DNA of 41,241 bases, taken from JBHENC01 sp051000345. Lineage in GTDB: Bacteria > Acidobacteriota > Blastocatellia > Pyrinomonadales > Pyrinomonadaceae. The position numbers and the translations under genes were made by a program. This document shows, piece after piece, positions 8,698 through 16,544 of the stretch; position 1 is the first letter of the stretch; every line of letters starts with the position of its first letter. The stretch is taken from NCBI GenBank assembly GCA_051000345.1, contig JBPCOJ010000021.1, positions 1-41,241 of the forward strand, written 5' to 3'. The notes under the pieces are model-generated. The model was not told the origin of the DNA. It worked only from the letters and a program-made list of their open reading frames with translations, and searched no databases.

Positions 8698-9492
8698 TTA
8701 ATTGTGGCGCTTCAAGTGGTTCCAGAAAGCGATGGGAGCGTAAGCTTTATCGACGCCTTCATAGCGGGCGCGCACGGCCTGTTCGTCGAGCACATGACCT
8801 TGCAGCCAGACTTCGGCAGACAGCATCGCGCCGACTTTCAAAGCGCCGCCGCGCAAGGCGCGACGATTGACGAGCACTTCGAGCCGCAAGCATTCGAGGT
8901 CTAGGTAAACCCAGTAAAGTTCGCTGCCCGACAAAGGATTGCGCAAAGGTTTGAAGGCGATGACGCGCCCGCACAAGCTCCAATCATTTTCATGTGCGGC
9001 GCGTGTCGGCGCATATTTTTCCAGCGGCTGCCACCGCATTTTCGCGGCACGCGCAGGGTTGCAAACGCGCGCGCGATAAGCGAGGCCGCACAAGCCTACA
9101 TGCAGTTCGTGCGCGCGAAAGCCTAGGCTGCCGACTTCCGTTAAGTTCTGCAACTCGAAGAGCACTTCCGTTTCCGTATTGTCGCAGTAACCATGCACGA
9201 CGGCTTCGCCTTCTTCATCGTATTCCGTCAGCGCCCAAGGAGTGATGCGTTGCGCATAGCGGGCGCGAAAGCCAGGGCGACAATCGGCGTAAAAGGTATC
9301 GCCCGTGCCTGATTCGTAAAGCACCGTCCAGACTTCCAAGCCCTCGCCCAGTTTCCAGCAGCGCCCGTGCAGCACTGCGCCGCGCCGCGTCAATCGTGTC
9401 GCTTCGCCCTGATCGCCTGCGCGCTCCGCGAGATGATTAAAAGCCTTCTCGCTCGGCACTTCAAGACCGATGGTTTCAAACGTGACATCCAT
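8698..9492 (-). CDS. Protein of unknown function, 264 aa
   Basis: I do not recognise this family. The protein is acidic to neutral, without signal peptide or membrane segment, so probably cytosolic. It has alternating hydrophobic residues suggesting a beta-rich fold, for example LEVWTVLYESG, ELYWVYLDLECLRLEVLVN and LSAEVWLQGHVL near the C-terminus. It contains six cysteines scattered without a metal-site pattern and a fairly high Arg and Trp content. The codon pattern agrees with neighbours and the frame is open for nearly 800 bases, supporting a real gene. ATG 9490-9492 begins MDVTFETIGLEVP and lacks an obvious ribosome site. It lies in the same direction as the PIN/partner genes upstream and the transglycosylase downstream. 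Confidence 0.75.
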   Translation of the reverse strand: MDVTFETIGLEVPSEKAFNHLAERAGDQGEATRLTRRGAVLHGRCWKLGEGLEVWTVLYESGTGDTFYADCRPGFRARYAQRITPWALTEYDEEGEAVVHGYCDNTETEVLFELQNLTEVGSLGFRAHELHVGLCGLAYRARVCNPARAAKMRWQPLEKYAPTRAAHENDWSLCGRVIAFKPLRNPLSGSELYWVYLDLECLRLEVLVNRRALRGGALKVGAMLSAEVWLQGHVLDEQAVRARYEGVDKAYAPIAFWNHLKRHN

Positions 9493-9570
9493 AATTGTAA
9501 ATCGACAGGTGAAGCATTAGATGATAGTTGTTCACGAAAAGCAAGAAACTATCAAACACATTTCGACGGC

Positions 9571-9816
9571 TCATCCGGCTGCACGCCGACGCCGCTTGAT
9601 CTTTGTCGGCGGCGCGGCATCCGGCAAATTCCTTTCACCATCGGACGGAAGCGGCGCGCGACTTTTGAAGCCGCGTATATTGCGCTCGACACCGCGCGAG
9701 GGACGCTTGCCGGAGCGCACCATCTCTGCAAACAAATCCATATCGTAATCGGCTTCGCGCGACATCTCTTCGCGGATCGCGTGCAGCATCTCTAAGAATC
9801 TCGGTTTGCGATACAT
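9571..9816 (-). CDS. Small protein next to PIN-domain gene, possible antitoxin-like partner
   Basis: An 81-residue protein. The N-terminal half is helical and charged, with FLEMLHAIREEMSREADYDMDLFAEMVRSG. A strongly basic tail ending KIKRRRRAAG could bind nucleic acid. Short proteins containing an IREEMSREADYD-like segment are often seen beside PIN-domain genes, so an antitoxin or partner role is plausible. It is downstream of the PIN gene rather than upstream, which is reversed from the usual VapBC order. ATG 9814-9816 has no Shine-Dalgarno; heptad palindrome H2 starts 7 bases upstream. The family assignment rests on memory of neighbourhoods and is tentative. Confidence 0.6.
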   Translation of the reverse strand: MYRKPRFLEMLHAIREEMSREADYDMDLFAEMVRSGKRPSRGVERNIRGFKSRAPLPSDGERNLPDAAPPTKIKRRRRAAG

Positions 9817-9823
9817 AGGTAAA

Positions 9824-9932
9824 AGTTTTCAGTTTTCGGTTTTGAGTTTTTAGTTTCGATAGCGTTCAGTACAAGATTATTTATCGAGTATGAAATCCAT
9901 TGCTGAAAACTCAAAACTGAAAACTGTTCACT
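9824..9932. repeat. Heptad-word palindrome H2 (word AGTTTTC)
   Basis: The left arm (9824-9858) has five 7-base words, two exact AGTTTTC followed by variants. The right arm (9905-9932) has four words on GAAAACT, the reverse complement, including one CAAAACT. About 46 bases separate the arms. The right arm overlaps the last few bases of the PIN gene, and the left arm ends 7 bases before the start codon of the small downstream gene. Confidence 0.85.
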
Positions 9933-10407
9933 GACTTCTGTTTTCCGTTGCTTCTGAAACTAAAAACTCCGGCGTGACGATCATCGGAACGAAGAAGCCC
10001 GCCGCCGCATTGAATAAACGTATCCGCGCCTGCCTGCGCACGTTGGCGAGATGGCCGAAGTTCCATGTCACCAGGTAATCTATTTTATGAACGGAGGCGA
10101 GCGCGGTATGAAGCGCGTCGGCAAGATATTTGCGATGAAAGATGCCGCGCGCAACGTAGCCTTCGGCGAGAATCGCGGCTTCGTCCGTCAACTCGACTTG
10201 TTCGAGCGCGCCGACGAGTTTGAGATAGCCTGTGCGATGCGGCTCCGGCACGCGTTCCAATTCGCGCTCGACAAGCGATGAAACGACGGCGCGGTAATCC
10301 GGCATCTCGCGCTCCCACCAGCGAATCGTCAGATCACGGCGAAACGGCTCACCGTTATCCAGATACGCGCCGACGACGGAAGTTTCCAGATAAAGACTTT
10401 GCTTCAT
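9928..10407 (-). CDS. PIN-domain protein (VapC-like ribonuclease fold)
   Basis: A 159-residue PIN-fold protein, presumably an RNA-cleaving nuclease using a Mg2+/Mn2+ site. Acidic residues are placed as in the family: E8 in YLETSVVGAYLD, D17, E47 in SSLVERELE, D97 in YLADALHTALA and D110 in KIDYLVTWNFGHLAN. The YLETSVV opening (Glu rather than Asp at the first position) is characteristic of one branch of stand-alone PIN proteins. ATG 10405-10407 overlaps the TGA of the upstream retropepsin gene (ATGA), so the two are translationally coupled. A small basic protein lies downstream. It could be a toxin of a toxin-antitoxin pair or a regulatory RNase. Fold identity is good; biological role is inferred. 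Confidence 0.82.
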   Translation of the reverse strand: MKQSLYLETSVVGAYLDNGEPFRRDLTIRWWEREMPDYRAVVSSLVERELERVPEPHRTGYLKLVGALEQVELTDEAAILAEGYVARGIFHRKYLADALHTALASVHKIDYLVTWNFGHLANVRRQARIRLFNAAAGFFVPMIVTPEFLVSEATENRSQ

Positions 10408-12023
10408 GGCTCGCTCGTTCCGTTGGCTTGCGCGGGCTGCAAAGTTTTGTCGGAGACGGGAACAACGCTCAACGGTTCGAGCCGCACGACGCCTCTGCGA
10501 AGATCGAATGTCACGCGAAAGTTGCGCAGAAAATTTCCGCCGACGATGCCCGTTTGCTCGAACCCGGAAGTCTCGTTGATCGGCCCCAGATCGAGCACTG
10601 CGGCGTTCACGTTCTTCTGCCGGTACGAGCCTAAAGTAAGCTGCGGCAAAAGAAGCGTTTGGATGTTTTCACTGATGCCCGCCGCGCCGTATACACGCAG
10701 CCGCGCCCCCTCTGTGTAAGCGCCGACTTCCGCTTCGCGCGCAACGAGCGATTCCGAAAGCACCGAAACGCTTGCGCCCGTATCGACCACAAAATTGAGT
10801 GGACGTTCCACGCCGTCCAGATGAACCTCGCCGCTCACGAAGCCGCTCGCTGTCGTGCGCACCGGAATCTCTGTAATGTTCGTTGTCTGTGACGCGAGAG
10901 CCGCATCATCCTTTGACGCGCGCCCGCGCAAAAGCGTCATAGAACGCGCGCCGTAATCGACGGCGACGACGAAATCCTTCAGCGCAGAAAGGCCTATGTA
11001 GCCGTCTATTTTATCTTTGTCGTTGTAGAAACGGCGTATGTAAACGGGAACATTTTCGATGCGCGCCGTATCCGGTTCTCCGAGTTCGAGAAAGGGCAGA
11101 AAGCCGTAGACGATCTCGAAGCGGCCACCGCCGCCGACTGCACGCGCCGAACCACCGCGCGCCACCGGGCGCACGTTCAAATGCTTGGCAGCTTCTTCTG
11201 AAATCACGGACATGCCGGAGCCTGTATCGAGCACAAACCGCAGCGGCTCTTTCGCTCCGTTGACGCGCACCTTAAAAATAGGGCGGTCTCCGACGGCCTC
11301 GAAAGGCACGCTCACGCGGTCTTCGCTCTGCACTTGATAAAGCGGTTTCTGCTTGCCTATGTAACGCAGAAAATCAATCAGGCCGCGAATGCGCGCGCGG
11401 CGGTCTGCGTCCGTTCGCGGCGCAATCTGCAAAAAACGTTCATAAGCGTCGGCGGCTTCCGCGTAGTGCTGCGAGCGCGCCGCCGCCTGACCGAGATTAA
11501 AAACGTAATCCGGCTCGTTACCGTCGAGAGAGATGGCACGGCGAAGCCCGCTGATGCATTCGTTCAAGCGGTTGTCGTAAAAATCCACCATTGCGAGACC
11601 GGCGACGGCGAGTGCCTCTGTTTCTTTGAAACTAAGCGCGGTGCGGAATTCTTCAATCGCCAAGCGGAAATCGCCGGACGCAAGCACCACGCTGCCGAGC
11701 AGAGCATGAGCGCGCGACGAGAGCGGATCGCTCGCCAGCACGCGCGCCGCATGATCGTAAGCATCCAGAAAATTTCTTTGCTTGAGCAGCGCGAAACTCA
11801 AACCGAGCCGCGCCTCGTTGTCGTGCGCATCCTTTGCAATGAGTTCCCGGTATAACTTTTCTGCGCTCTCGAATTCACCCTCACGCAGTAAACGCGCGGC
11901 GCGAACTTTAACCGAATCGCCGATCAACATGCCTGCTCGCACGTCTTCACTCAACGCACAATACAGCACGCACGCCATAACGAGCGCGGCAACGGAAACA
12001 GTTTTGGTAGAGCGCAATAACAT
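10404..12023 (-). CDS. TPR protein with two retropepsin-like aspartyl protease domains
   Basis: Predicted exported protein of 539 residues. An N-terminal hydrophobic segment (about 8-30) ends near VRA-G, consistent with a signal peptide or anchor. Residues 38-205 form several TPR-like helical repeats (for example EFESAEKLYRELIAKDAHDN and HYAEAADAYERFLQIAP). Two retropepsin-type domains follow. The first has LRFVLDTGSGMSV (D266) and a later DGYIGLSALKDF; the second has LNFVVDTGASVSV (D414) and a later TGIVGGNFLRNF. Retropepsins act as dimers with one DTG per lobe, so two copies in one chain could form a self-contained active site. The substrate is unknown. It is translationally coupled to the PIN gene downstream. 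A heptad palindrome lies 15 bases upstream of ATG 12021-12023. Confidence 0.83.
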   Translation of the reverse strand: MLLRSTKTVSVAALVMACVLYCALSEDVRAGMLIGDSVKVRAARLLREGEFESAEKLYRELIAKDAHDNEARLGLSFALLKQRNFLDAYDHAARVLASDPLSSRAHALLGSVVLASGDFRLAIEEFRTALSFKETEALAVAGLAMVDFYDNRLNECISGLRRAISLDGNEPDYVFNLGQAAARSQHYAEAADAYERFLQIAPRTDADRRARIRGLIDFLRYIGKQKPLYQVQSEDRVSVPFEAVGDRPIFKVRVNGAKEPLRFVLDTGSGMSVISEEAAKHLNVRPVARGGSARAVGGGGRFEIVYGFLPFLELGEPDTARIENVPVYIRRFYNDKDKIDGYIGLSALKDFVVAVDYGARSMTLLRGRASKDDAALASQTTNITEIPVRTTASGFVSGEVHLDGVERPLNFVVDTGASVSVLSESLVAREAEVGAYTEGARLRVYGAAGISENIQTLLLPQLTLGSYRQKNVNAAVLDLGPINETSGFEQTGIVGGNFLRNFRVTFDLRRGVVRLEPLSVVPVSDKTLQPAQANGTSEP

Positions 12024-12038
12024 GACTAAAAAGCAGTA

Positions 12039-12181
12039 GTCAGAAATCCGTAGTCAGGAGACAGAAGAAAGGCAAGACAGGAATTGCGGACACTGTAAGG
12101 ATAGATTGAGCAAATCATCTTGTGTAACTCCTTATGATGTTTTTCATTCTGACTTCTGACTCCTGTCTCCTGACTTCTATC
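12039..12181. repeat. Heptad-word palindrome H3 (word TTCTGAC/GTCAGAA)
   Basis: The left arm (12039-12066) contains words of the GTCAGAA type, including GTCAGGA and GACAGAA. The right arm (12147-12181) contains two exact TTCTGAC words, then TCCTGTC, TCCTGAC and a partial copy, reverse complements of the left words. About 80 bases lie between the arms. The element occupies the gap between the minus-strand glycosylase gene and the TPR/retropepsin gene. Confidence 0.85.
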
Positions 12182-12189
12182 AAAGTCCC

Positions 12190-12852
12190 TCACTTCAATA
12201 TCTCGCCAGTCTTCATCGACCATAGCACCAGATCGAGTTCGTCGAAATCGATTTGCGCGTCGTCGCTGAAACATTTGAGTCGTTCTTCGGTCGCTAAATA
12301 TTTTGCGCGTGTCGAAGGCGGCTGCGGTGATTCTATCACGCCGAGTTCGTGAAGGCTGCGCAAGATGTGCTTGTCGAGAATCGCATAGCCGCTCAAACCT
12401 ATATTGCGAAGGAAGTGGCTCGCTTCTTTATAGCCGAGTCCCTTGATGCGTTTTTCCTTCGCCAGCCAATCGCGGCGCGCTAAAGGATCACTGAAGCTCA
12501 ACAGCTTTTCGCGCAAGCGCATGTCGCATTCTTCGCGCAGGTAATCGCGCGTCACGACAATATAGCCGGGACGCGCCGCCGGATAACGATGCACGCCCAC
12601 CAAAGCCTTCGTCAATTCTTCATGGCTGCCTTCATTGAGCAGATGCCGCACGGCTTCGACGGAACGCAAGCCCATGCGCGCCGACGCTCCGGCGGTAAAA
12701 ATGCAAAACACGAGTTCTTCCCACAGCCGCGCGTTTGTGCCTTCACGCCACACGCTGCGAAACTCCGCGAGCCGCGCGTTTATCTCCGCGCCGCGTGAAC
12801 GATGCGCGTGGCGTATGCTTTCTATGCTCGCTGGAAGAATTTCTTTTCGCAT
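12190..12852 (-). CDS. 8-oxoguanine DNA glycosylase/AP lyase, OGG2-type
   Basis: DNA repair enzyme that removes 8-oxoguanine and nicks the abasic site. The helix-hairpin-helix region reads IKGLGYKEASHFLRNIGLSGYAILDKHILR. With the chosen start, K142 is the Schiff-base lysine and D160 the catalytic aspartate, in the spacing used by the type-2 (archaeal-like) OGG family. Length is 220 aa, normal for the family. The frame extends 16 codons upstream to a TTG at 12898-12900, but that extension is not conserved-looking, so ATG 12850-12852 (MRKEILPASI) is preferred. Neither start has a clear ribosome site. The gene heads a long minus-strand run and is divergent from dacB. Confidence 0.9.
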   Translation of the reverse strand: MRKEILPASIESIRHAHRSRGAEINARLAEFRSVWREGTNARLWEELVFCIFTAGASARMGLRSVEAVRHLLNEGSHEELTKALVGVHRYPAARPGYIVVTRDYLREECDMRLREKLLSFSDPLARRDWLAKEKRIKGLGYKEASHFLRNIGLSGYAILDKHILRSLHELGVIESPQPPSTRAKYLATEERLKCFSDDAQIDFDELDLVLWSMKTGEILK

Positions 12853-13102
12853 GTGGTTTTTCAATGGCGAAATTGTAAGAGCGTGCTCGCAGACTGTCAA
12901 TGCACTCTTTCATCAAGATTTTATCTATAATCGTTTGCGTTCGAGCGCCATTGAATCTCTCGGGCGTGCATCTTTTATGCGCTGAGCAAACATCTAAAAC
13001 CGGTATCCATTTGACTGATGCTCTTTAGCATTCAACTGAATAATCGAACGCGCTCAATGGTAACACGCAACGTCTTCTGAAAACTTTTACCGGTACTCAA
13101 TA

Positions 13103-14521
13103 ATGAAACTTAATTCGCAACGCTTCGCTTCGGCTCTTTTGTTTCTGACACTGTTCATCGCGGGGAATCCCGTCGGACGCGCGCAAGGCGTGACGCCGTT
13201 TGACCGGCAATCGCAACCAACCGCTCCGCCCGTCAACGTGCTATCGCAGCAGCCGGAGATGTTTCCGCAAACCGCTCCGCAAACAGGCGCGACGCCCGCG
13301 CAGTATCCGCCGCCGATTATCGTTCCGCCGCTTGATGAAACTCCGATTGCCGGAACGCAAGGACTACTCGTTGAAACTTTAGACGGGCGCAAGGTTTCGG
13401 AGACGGCGGCGGATCAAGGCTTCAATCCTGCTTCCGCCGTCAAACTCGCCACGGCACTGACGGCCTTGCGCACCTTCGGCCCGCAGTATCGCTTTACGAC
13501 TGCGGTCTGGACGACAGGCACATTCGACCAAGCGACAGGCACGATCACGGGCGACCTTTATATTTCCGGGCGCGATCCTTCGTTTCACTATGAACACGCC
13601 GTGCAACTCGCGCGCGAACTCAACCGTCAGGGCATACGCACCGTGACGGGCGATTTGATCGTTGCGCCGCGCTTTACAATGAACTTCGATTCTTCAACGC
13701 AGCGTTCCGGCGATCAACTTTACGACACGCTCGATCAGACGCGCAGACCGGCGGCAGCCGTGCGCGCATGGAACGACGAGCGCGCGATTATCGGCGATGA
13801 TGCGAGTCTCGCAAATGTCGCTCCGGGCGTTGCCGTGTTGGGCGCAGTCTATGTCGATTCCGTGCCGCGCGAGGCGCGCATGTTGCTTGTTCATCGCTCC
13901 AGCAAGCTCGTCGATGTGTTGAAGGTTCTGCTCTGCTACTCGAATAATTTTATGGCAGAGCGCATCGGCGACACATTGGGCGGGCCGCAGGCCGTTCGCC
14001 GCACAGTCGTTTCGAGCGCGCATGTCGCGCCGTGGGAAGTCTCGCTCGCTTCGACAAGCGGGCTTGGCGTCAATCGCGTCACGCCGCGCGCGATGATGAA
14101 AGTGCTGCGCGCGCTACGCGATGAACTCGCCAAGAACAATCTCGAATTGTCGGACATACTGCCGGTCGCGGGCATCGATCCCGGCACGCTGCACAAGCGC
14201 TATACAAATTATTCATCGCGCGGCAGCGTGATCGCCAAAACAGGCACGCTCACGCTCACGGACGGCGGCGCGAGTGCGCTTGTCGGCGAAATGCACACGG
14301 CGACAAATGAAACGCTGCTTTTCGTGATCTTAAATCAACGCGGCAATGTCTCGCGCTTCCGCGAAAATCAAGACAGGCTCGTGACGCAAATACAGAACTC
14401 GCACGGCGGCGCTGCTTCCTTCGCTTATCGTCCGCTGAAGCTTGCGATGCGTCTCGCAGATACGGAAACGGGCGCAGTCAATTCCGCGCGCAAGGACGAA
14501 TACGAACCGGCGTCGAATTGA
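13103..14521 (+). CDS. dacB: D-alanyl-D-alanine carboxypeptidase/endopeptidase, PBP4 type (peptidase S13)
   Basis: Periplasmic penicillin-binding protein that trims or cuts peptidoglycan peptide cross-links. A signal peptide occupies about residues 1-28 (ending VGRAQG) and a Pro/Gln-rich linker extends to about 80. All three active-site motifs are present: SAVK (S111, K114), SNN (280-282) and KTG (379-381). At 472 residues the length fits the S13 family, with the usual insert between the first two motifs. The N-terminal proline-rich stretch suggests tethering within the wall or envelope. ATG 13103 opens a single-gene unit that closes with a strong terminator at 14580-14615; no clear promoter was identified in the 250-base upstream gap. 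Confidence 0.92.
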   Translation: MKLNSQRFASALLFLTLFIAGNPVGRAQGVTPFDRQSQPTAPPVNVLSQQPEMFPQTAPQTGATPAQYPPPIIVPPLDETPIAGTQGLLVETLDGRKVSETAADQGFNPASAVKLATALTALRTFGPQYRFTTAVWTTGTFDQATGTITGDLYISGRDPSFHYEHAVQLARELNRQGIRTVTGDLIVAPRFTMNFDSSTQRSGDQLYDTLDQTRRPAAAVRAWNDERAIIGDDASLANVAPGVAVLGAVYVDSVPREARMLLVHRSSKLVDVLKVLLCYSNNFMAERIGDTLGGPQAVRRTVVSSAHVAPWEVSLASTSGLGVNRVTPRAMMKVLRALRDELAKNNLELSDILPVAGIDPGTLHKRYTNYSSRGSVIAKTGTLTLTDGGASALVGEMHTATNETLLFVILNQRGNVSRFRENQDRLVTQIQNSHGGAASFAYRPLKLAMRLADTETGAVNSARKDEYEPASN

Positions 14522-14579
14522 TTTGTTGCTTCCGCAATCATCATCAAGAGTTAGCGGAAATGTTGTTCTAAAAAAGTTT

Positions 14580-14615
14580 GCGCCCCGGCAGCCTGAGAGT
14601 CGCCGGGGCGCTTTT
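14580..14615. terminator. Rho-independent terminator after dacB
   Basis: A 10-bp perfect GC-rich stem (GCGCCCCGGC at 14580-14589 with its complement at 14602-14611) and a 12-base loop are followed by TTTT. The upstream side is A-rich (AAAAAAG), so it could also work in the opposite direction. Confidence 0.9.
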
Positions 14616-15163
14616 ACGTCCCCGCTCACACGCAGCGTGCGGCACCGCGCGTGAACTAAGGGACGATGTCATGGCGGAATACTTTCGAGCGCATCCTTAA
14701 CCGAACCGAAGCGCCTTTCGCGTAGAGGAACACCGCACCCAGATTTCCTCATCGTAATTCTTGCGGCGCTTGCTTCAGGCCATACTTCAGACGCGCTCTT
14801 TTCATCCGGCCTCAAAGCGCAGCTAGTAACATGCGCTCTCAGCGGCACGCGTGTGCAATTTCCACGCCGCTCATCCGCAGCGCGATAAGCCGCTCTGCTC
14901 AAACTCTGTTTTTACTTGTGCAGGAGCGTGCGGCAAGCGTCTTTGCAACGGCGCATCGTGTTGCCGCGCGAAAGTCTAGCGGTTCGCCGGTGTTTCTATA
15001 AGTTACAAGCTTATGTAACGGGCGCGTGCTCGTCGATGCGGCAGAATACCGGCGTGCGCGGCTGTGGAAAGGCGAACCCGTATGTGTCACAAAGCGTAAC
15101 AACCGCAAGATTGTCTGAATGCGTGAAATTGATAATATTGATGCTTATCGCTCGAAAGTCGCA
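14616..15163. other. Non-coding region upstream of the pilin operon
   Basis: About 550 bases without a convincing gene. Short Arg- and Ser-rich frames on both strands look like chance openings in GC-rich DNA. The frame that continues upstream from the first pilin gene lacks pilin-like sequence before the leader. The region contains an 18-base dyad (15002-15019) and TGTC words near 15081 and 15113 that could be activator half-sites for the sigma-54 promoter at its right end. The size is generous for a simple promoter, leaving room for upstream activator sites or an undetected RNA. Confidence 0.55.
15002..15019. promoter_or_regulatory. Perfect dyad GTTACA-N6-TGTAAC, candidate operator
   Basis: Perfect 6-base half-sites (15002-15007 and 15014-15019) separated by six bases, about 145 bases upstream of the sigma-54 -24 element. 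The distance and symmetry suit a dimeric DNA-binding protein, possibly an enhancer-binding activator or an unrelated repressor. No protein can be assigned from sequence alone. Confidence 0.4.
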
Positions 15164-15179
15164 TGGCACCGTTATTGCA
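15164..15179 (+). promoter_or_regulatory. Sigma-54 (-24/-12) promoter for the minor pilin operon
   Basis: TGGCAC (15164-15169), five bases, then TTGCA (15175-15179) matches the RpoN consensus exactly, with GG and GC dinucleotides separated by ten bases. Transcription would start near 15190, giving an 80-base leader before the first pilin gene. RpoN-dependent pilin transcription is well known, and a sigma-54 activator gene lies just beyond the operon. Confidence 0.85.
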
Positions 15180-15272
15180 CCTGCGTTAGCGGGCGCGATG
15201 TTTCTCGTGGAGACATACGACCATAAGGGATCGACACTTTTTAGAGACGAACGACTTTTACGGAGACGGGTT

Positions 15273-15920
15273 ATGAACGATCAATCACAGAAGATAGCGC
15301 CGCCGACATCCTTGAAGAACCGCGAGCGCGGATTCTCCGTGCTGGAGTTGATTCTGGTTTTAACGGTCATCGGTATTGTTTCAAGCTTCGCTTATGTTCG
15401 CCTTGCCGCCGCCCGCGAGGTTATGCGCGTGACAAATTCATCGCGCGAATTCACGAACTTCGTGCAGAAGGCGCGGCTCGATTCGATCCGCCGTCATGCT
15501 ACGACGGCAGCGAATAAAGCGACGGTAGTAATTAATAATGCTACGACGTATACCGTGACGGGGGACTTCGACGGTAACGGCGTGACGGATAGCTTGAGGC
15601 AGTTGCAGCAAGGGGTCACCTTCTCCGCTATTGCTTCCGATGGCAGCGCGGTGACGCTTCCCATCACCATTACATTTGACTGGCGCGGGCGAGCCGCGTG
15701 CGTCGATTCATCTGCCACTCCCAAACCCGTCAACACGTTCAGCGTCGCCGACAACGGCGGCACATGGACGGACACAATCGCCGTCACGAGTTGGGGCGAC
15801 GCGTCGGTTAGCTCCGGCGACGCAGGCGCATCGAGCTACAGCGCGGCGGCAGAGCCTTCGCCGCCAAACGTGAGCGCGGCAGCGGCGGCAACCGTGAAAT
15901 CGAGCACGGTCATACCGTAG
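15273..15920 (+). CDS. Type IV pilus minor pilin/pseudopilin, FimT/GspH type
   Basis: Inner-membrane prepilin that, after cleavage, would join a type IV pilus or pseudopilus tip. The leader is 20 residues and ends RERG; cleavage before FSVLELILVLTVIGIV places the conserved glutamate at mature position 5, and a single N-terminal helix follows. The remainder is a beta-rich globular domain with low Cys content and a Ser/Ala-rich C-terminus (SSYSAAAEPSPP and beyond). ATG 15273 is chosen because a GGAG lies 8 bases upstream and because the longer open frame gives an implausible 119-residue leader. It is first in a four-gene operon behind the sigma-54 promoter. Confidence 0.85.
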   Translation: MNDQSQKIAPPTSLKNRERGFSVLELILVLTVIGIVSSFAYVRLAAAREVMRVTNSSREFTNFVQKARLDSIRRHATTAANKATVVINNATTYTVTGDFDGNGVTDSLRQLQQGVTFSAIASDGSAVTLPITITFDWRGRAACVDSSATPKPVNTFSVADNGGTWTDTIAVTSWGDASVSSGDAGASSYSAAAEPSPPNVSAAAAATVKSSTVIP

Positions 15921-15964
15921 ACGTGTGGCTTATGGTCAACGCAAATTAAATGGAGTTAGTAAAG

Positions 15965-16516
15965 ATGACCGGACAAAACAGAGTATGCGCCTTGCCTTTA
16001 AGCAGCGAGCAGAATAACGACATGAGCAACCGGAGTGAGGGTGGATTTACGCTGCTCGAAACCAGCATCGCGCTCGTCATATTGATGTTCGTCGCTCTCG
16101 GCGCGGCTTCACTGTTCGCTTACTCAATTAATTACAACTCGGCGAGCAATGACCGTTCGCAGTCGCTTGCAATTGCACAATTGCGCATGGAGAAGACACG
16201 CAACACAGGTTTTTCCGGCCTCGGCGGCGGCACTACGACGCAGTATTTCGACAGTACAGGAACGGCATATACGACCGCCGCATTGTGTCAGGCTGGCCTC
16301 GTTGCGCAAAGCGGACAGCGCTGCTATGCGGTGGTCACTATTATTGATGACAATCCGGCGACGACGGCGGTTGATGTCGATGCGGCCAGCACTTTGAAGG
16401 CGATTACCGTTAAGGTTACGCCGCAGGGCGCGCGCGCGCAGTGGGCGACGACGGTGAGCGGCGCGGACACAATCGACACTGTGAAAATCACGACGCAACG
16501 CGGCAAGTCTTTTTAA
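15965..16516 (+). CDS. Type IV pilus minor pilin, PilV/GspI type
   Basis: Second prepilin of the operon. The cleavage motif is SEGG before FTLLETSIALVILMFVALGAASLF, with Glu at position 5 of the mature chain. After the helix comes a globular part with a probable disulfide pair (Cys in ALCQAG and in GQRCYAV). Three in-frame ATGs are possible. ATG 15965 has GGAG at 8 bases and gives a 27-residue leader; ATG 15950 and 16022 are alternatives, the last giving an 8-residue leader. Mature length is about 155 residues. The intergenic gap to the previous gene is 44 bases. Confidence 0.8.
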   Translation: MTGQNRVCALPLSSEQNNDMSNRSEGGFTLLETSIALVILMFVALGAASLFAYSINYNSASNDRSQSLAIAQLRMEKTRNTGFSGLGGGTTTQYFDSTGTAYTTAALCQAGLVAQSGQRCYAVVTIIDDNPATTAVDVDAASTLKAITVKVTPQGARAQWATTVSGADTIDTVKITTQRGKSF

Positions 16517-16544
16517 TTGTTTGCACGCAAGGTAGGGACGGTTA

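Noticed and set aside
14669..15108. Two short minus-strand frames of 77 and 69 codons
   Set aside because: Arg/Ser/Ala-rich chance composition, no ribosome site, no recognisable family, and located in the pilin promoter region.
14916..15272. Upstream extension of the first pilin gene to give a 334-residue protein
   Set aside because: The prepilin leader would be about 139 residues, the sequence crosses the sigma-54 promoter, and ATG 15273 has a good ribosome site.
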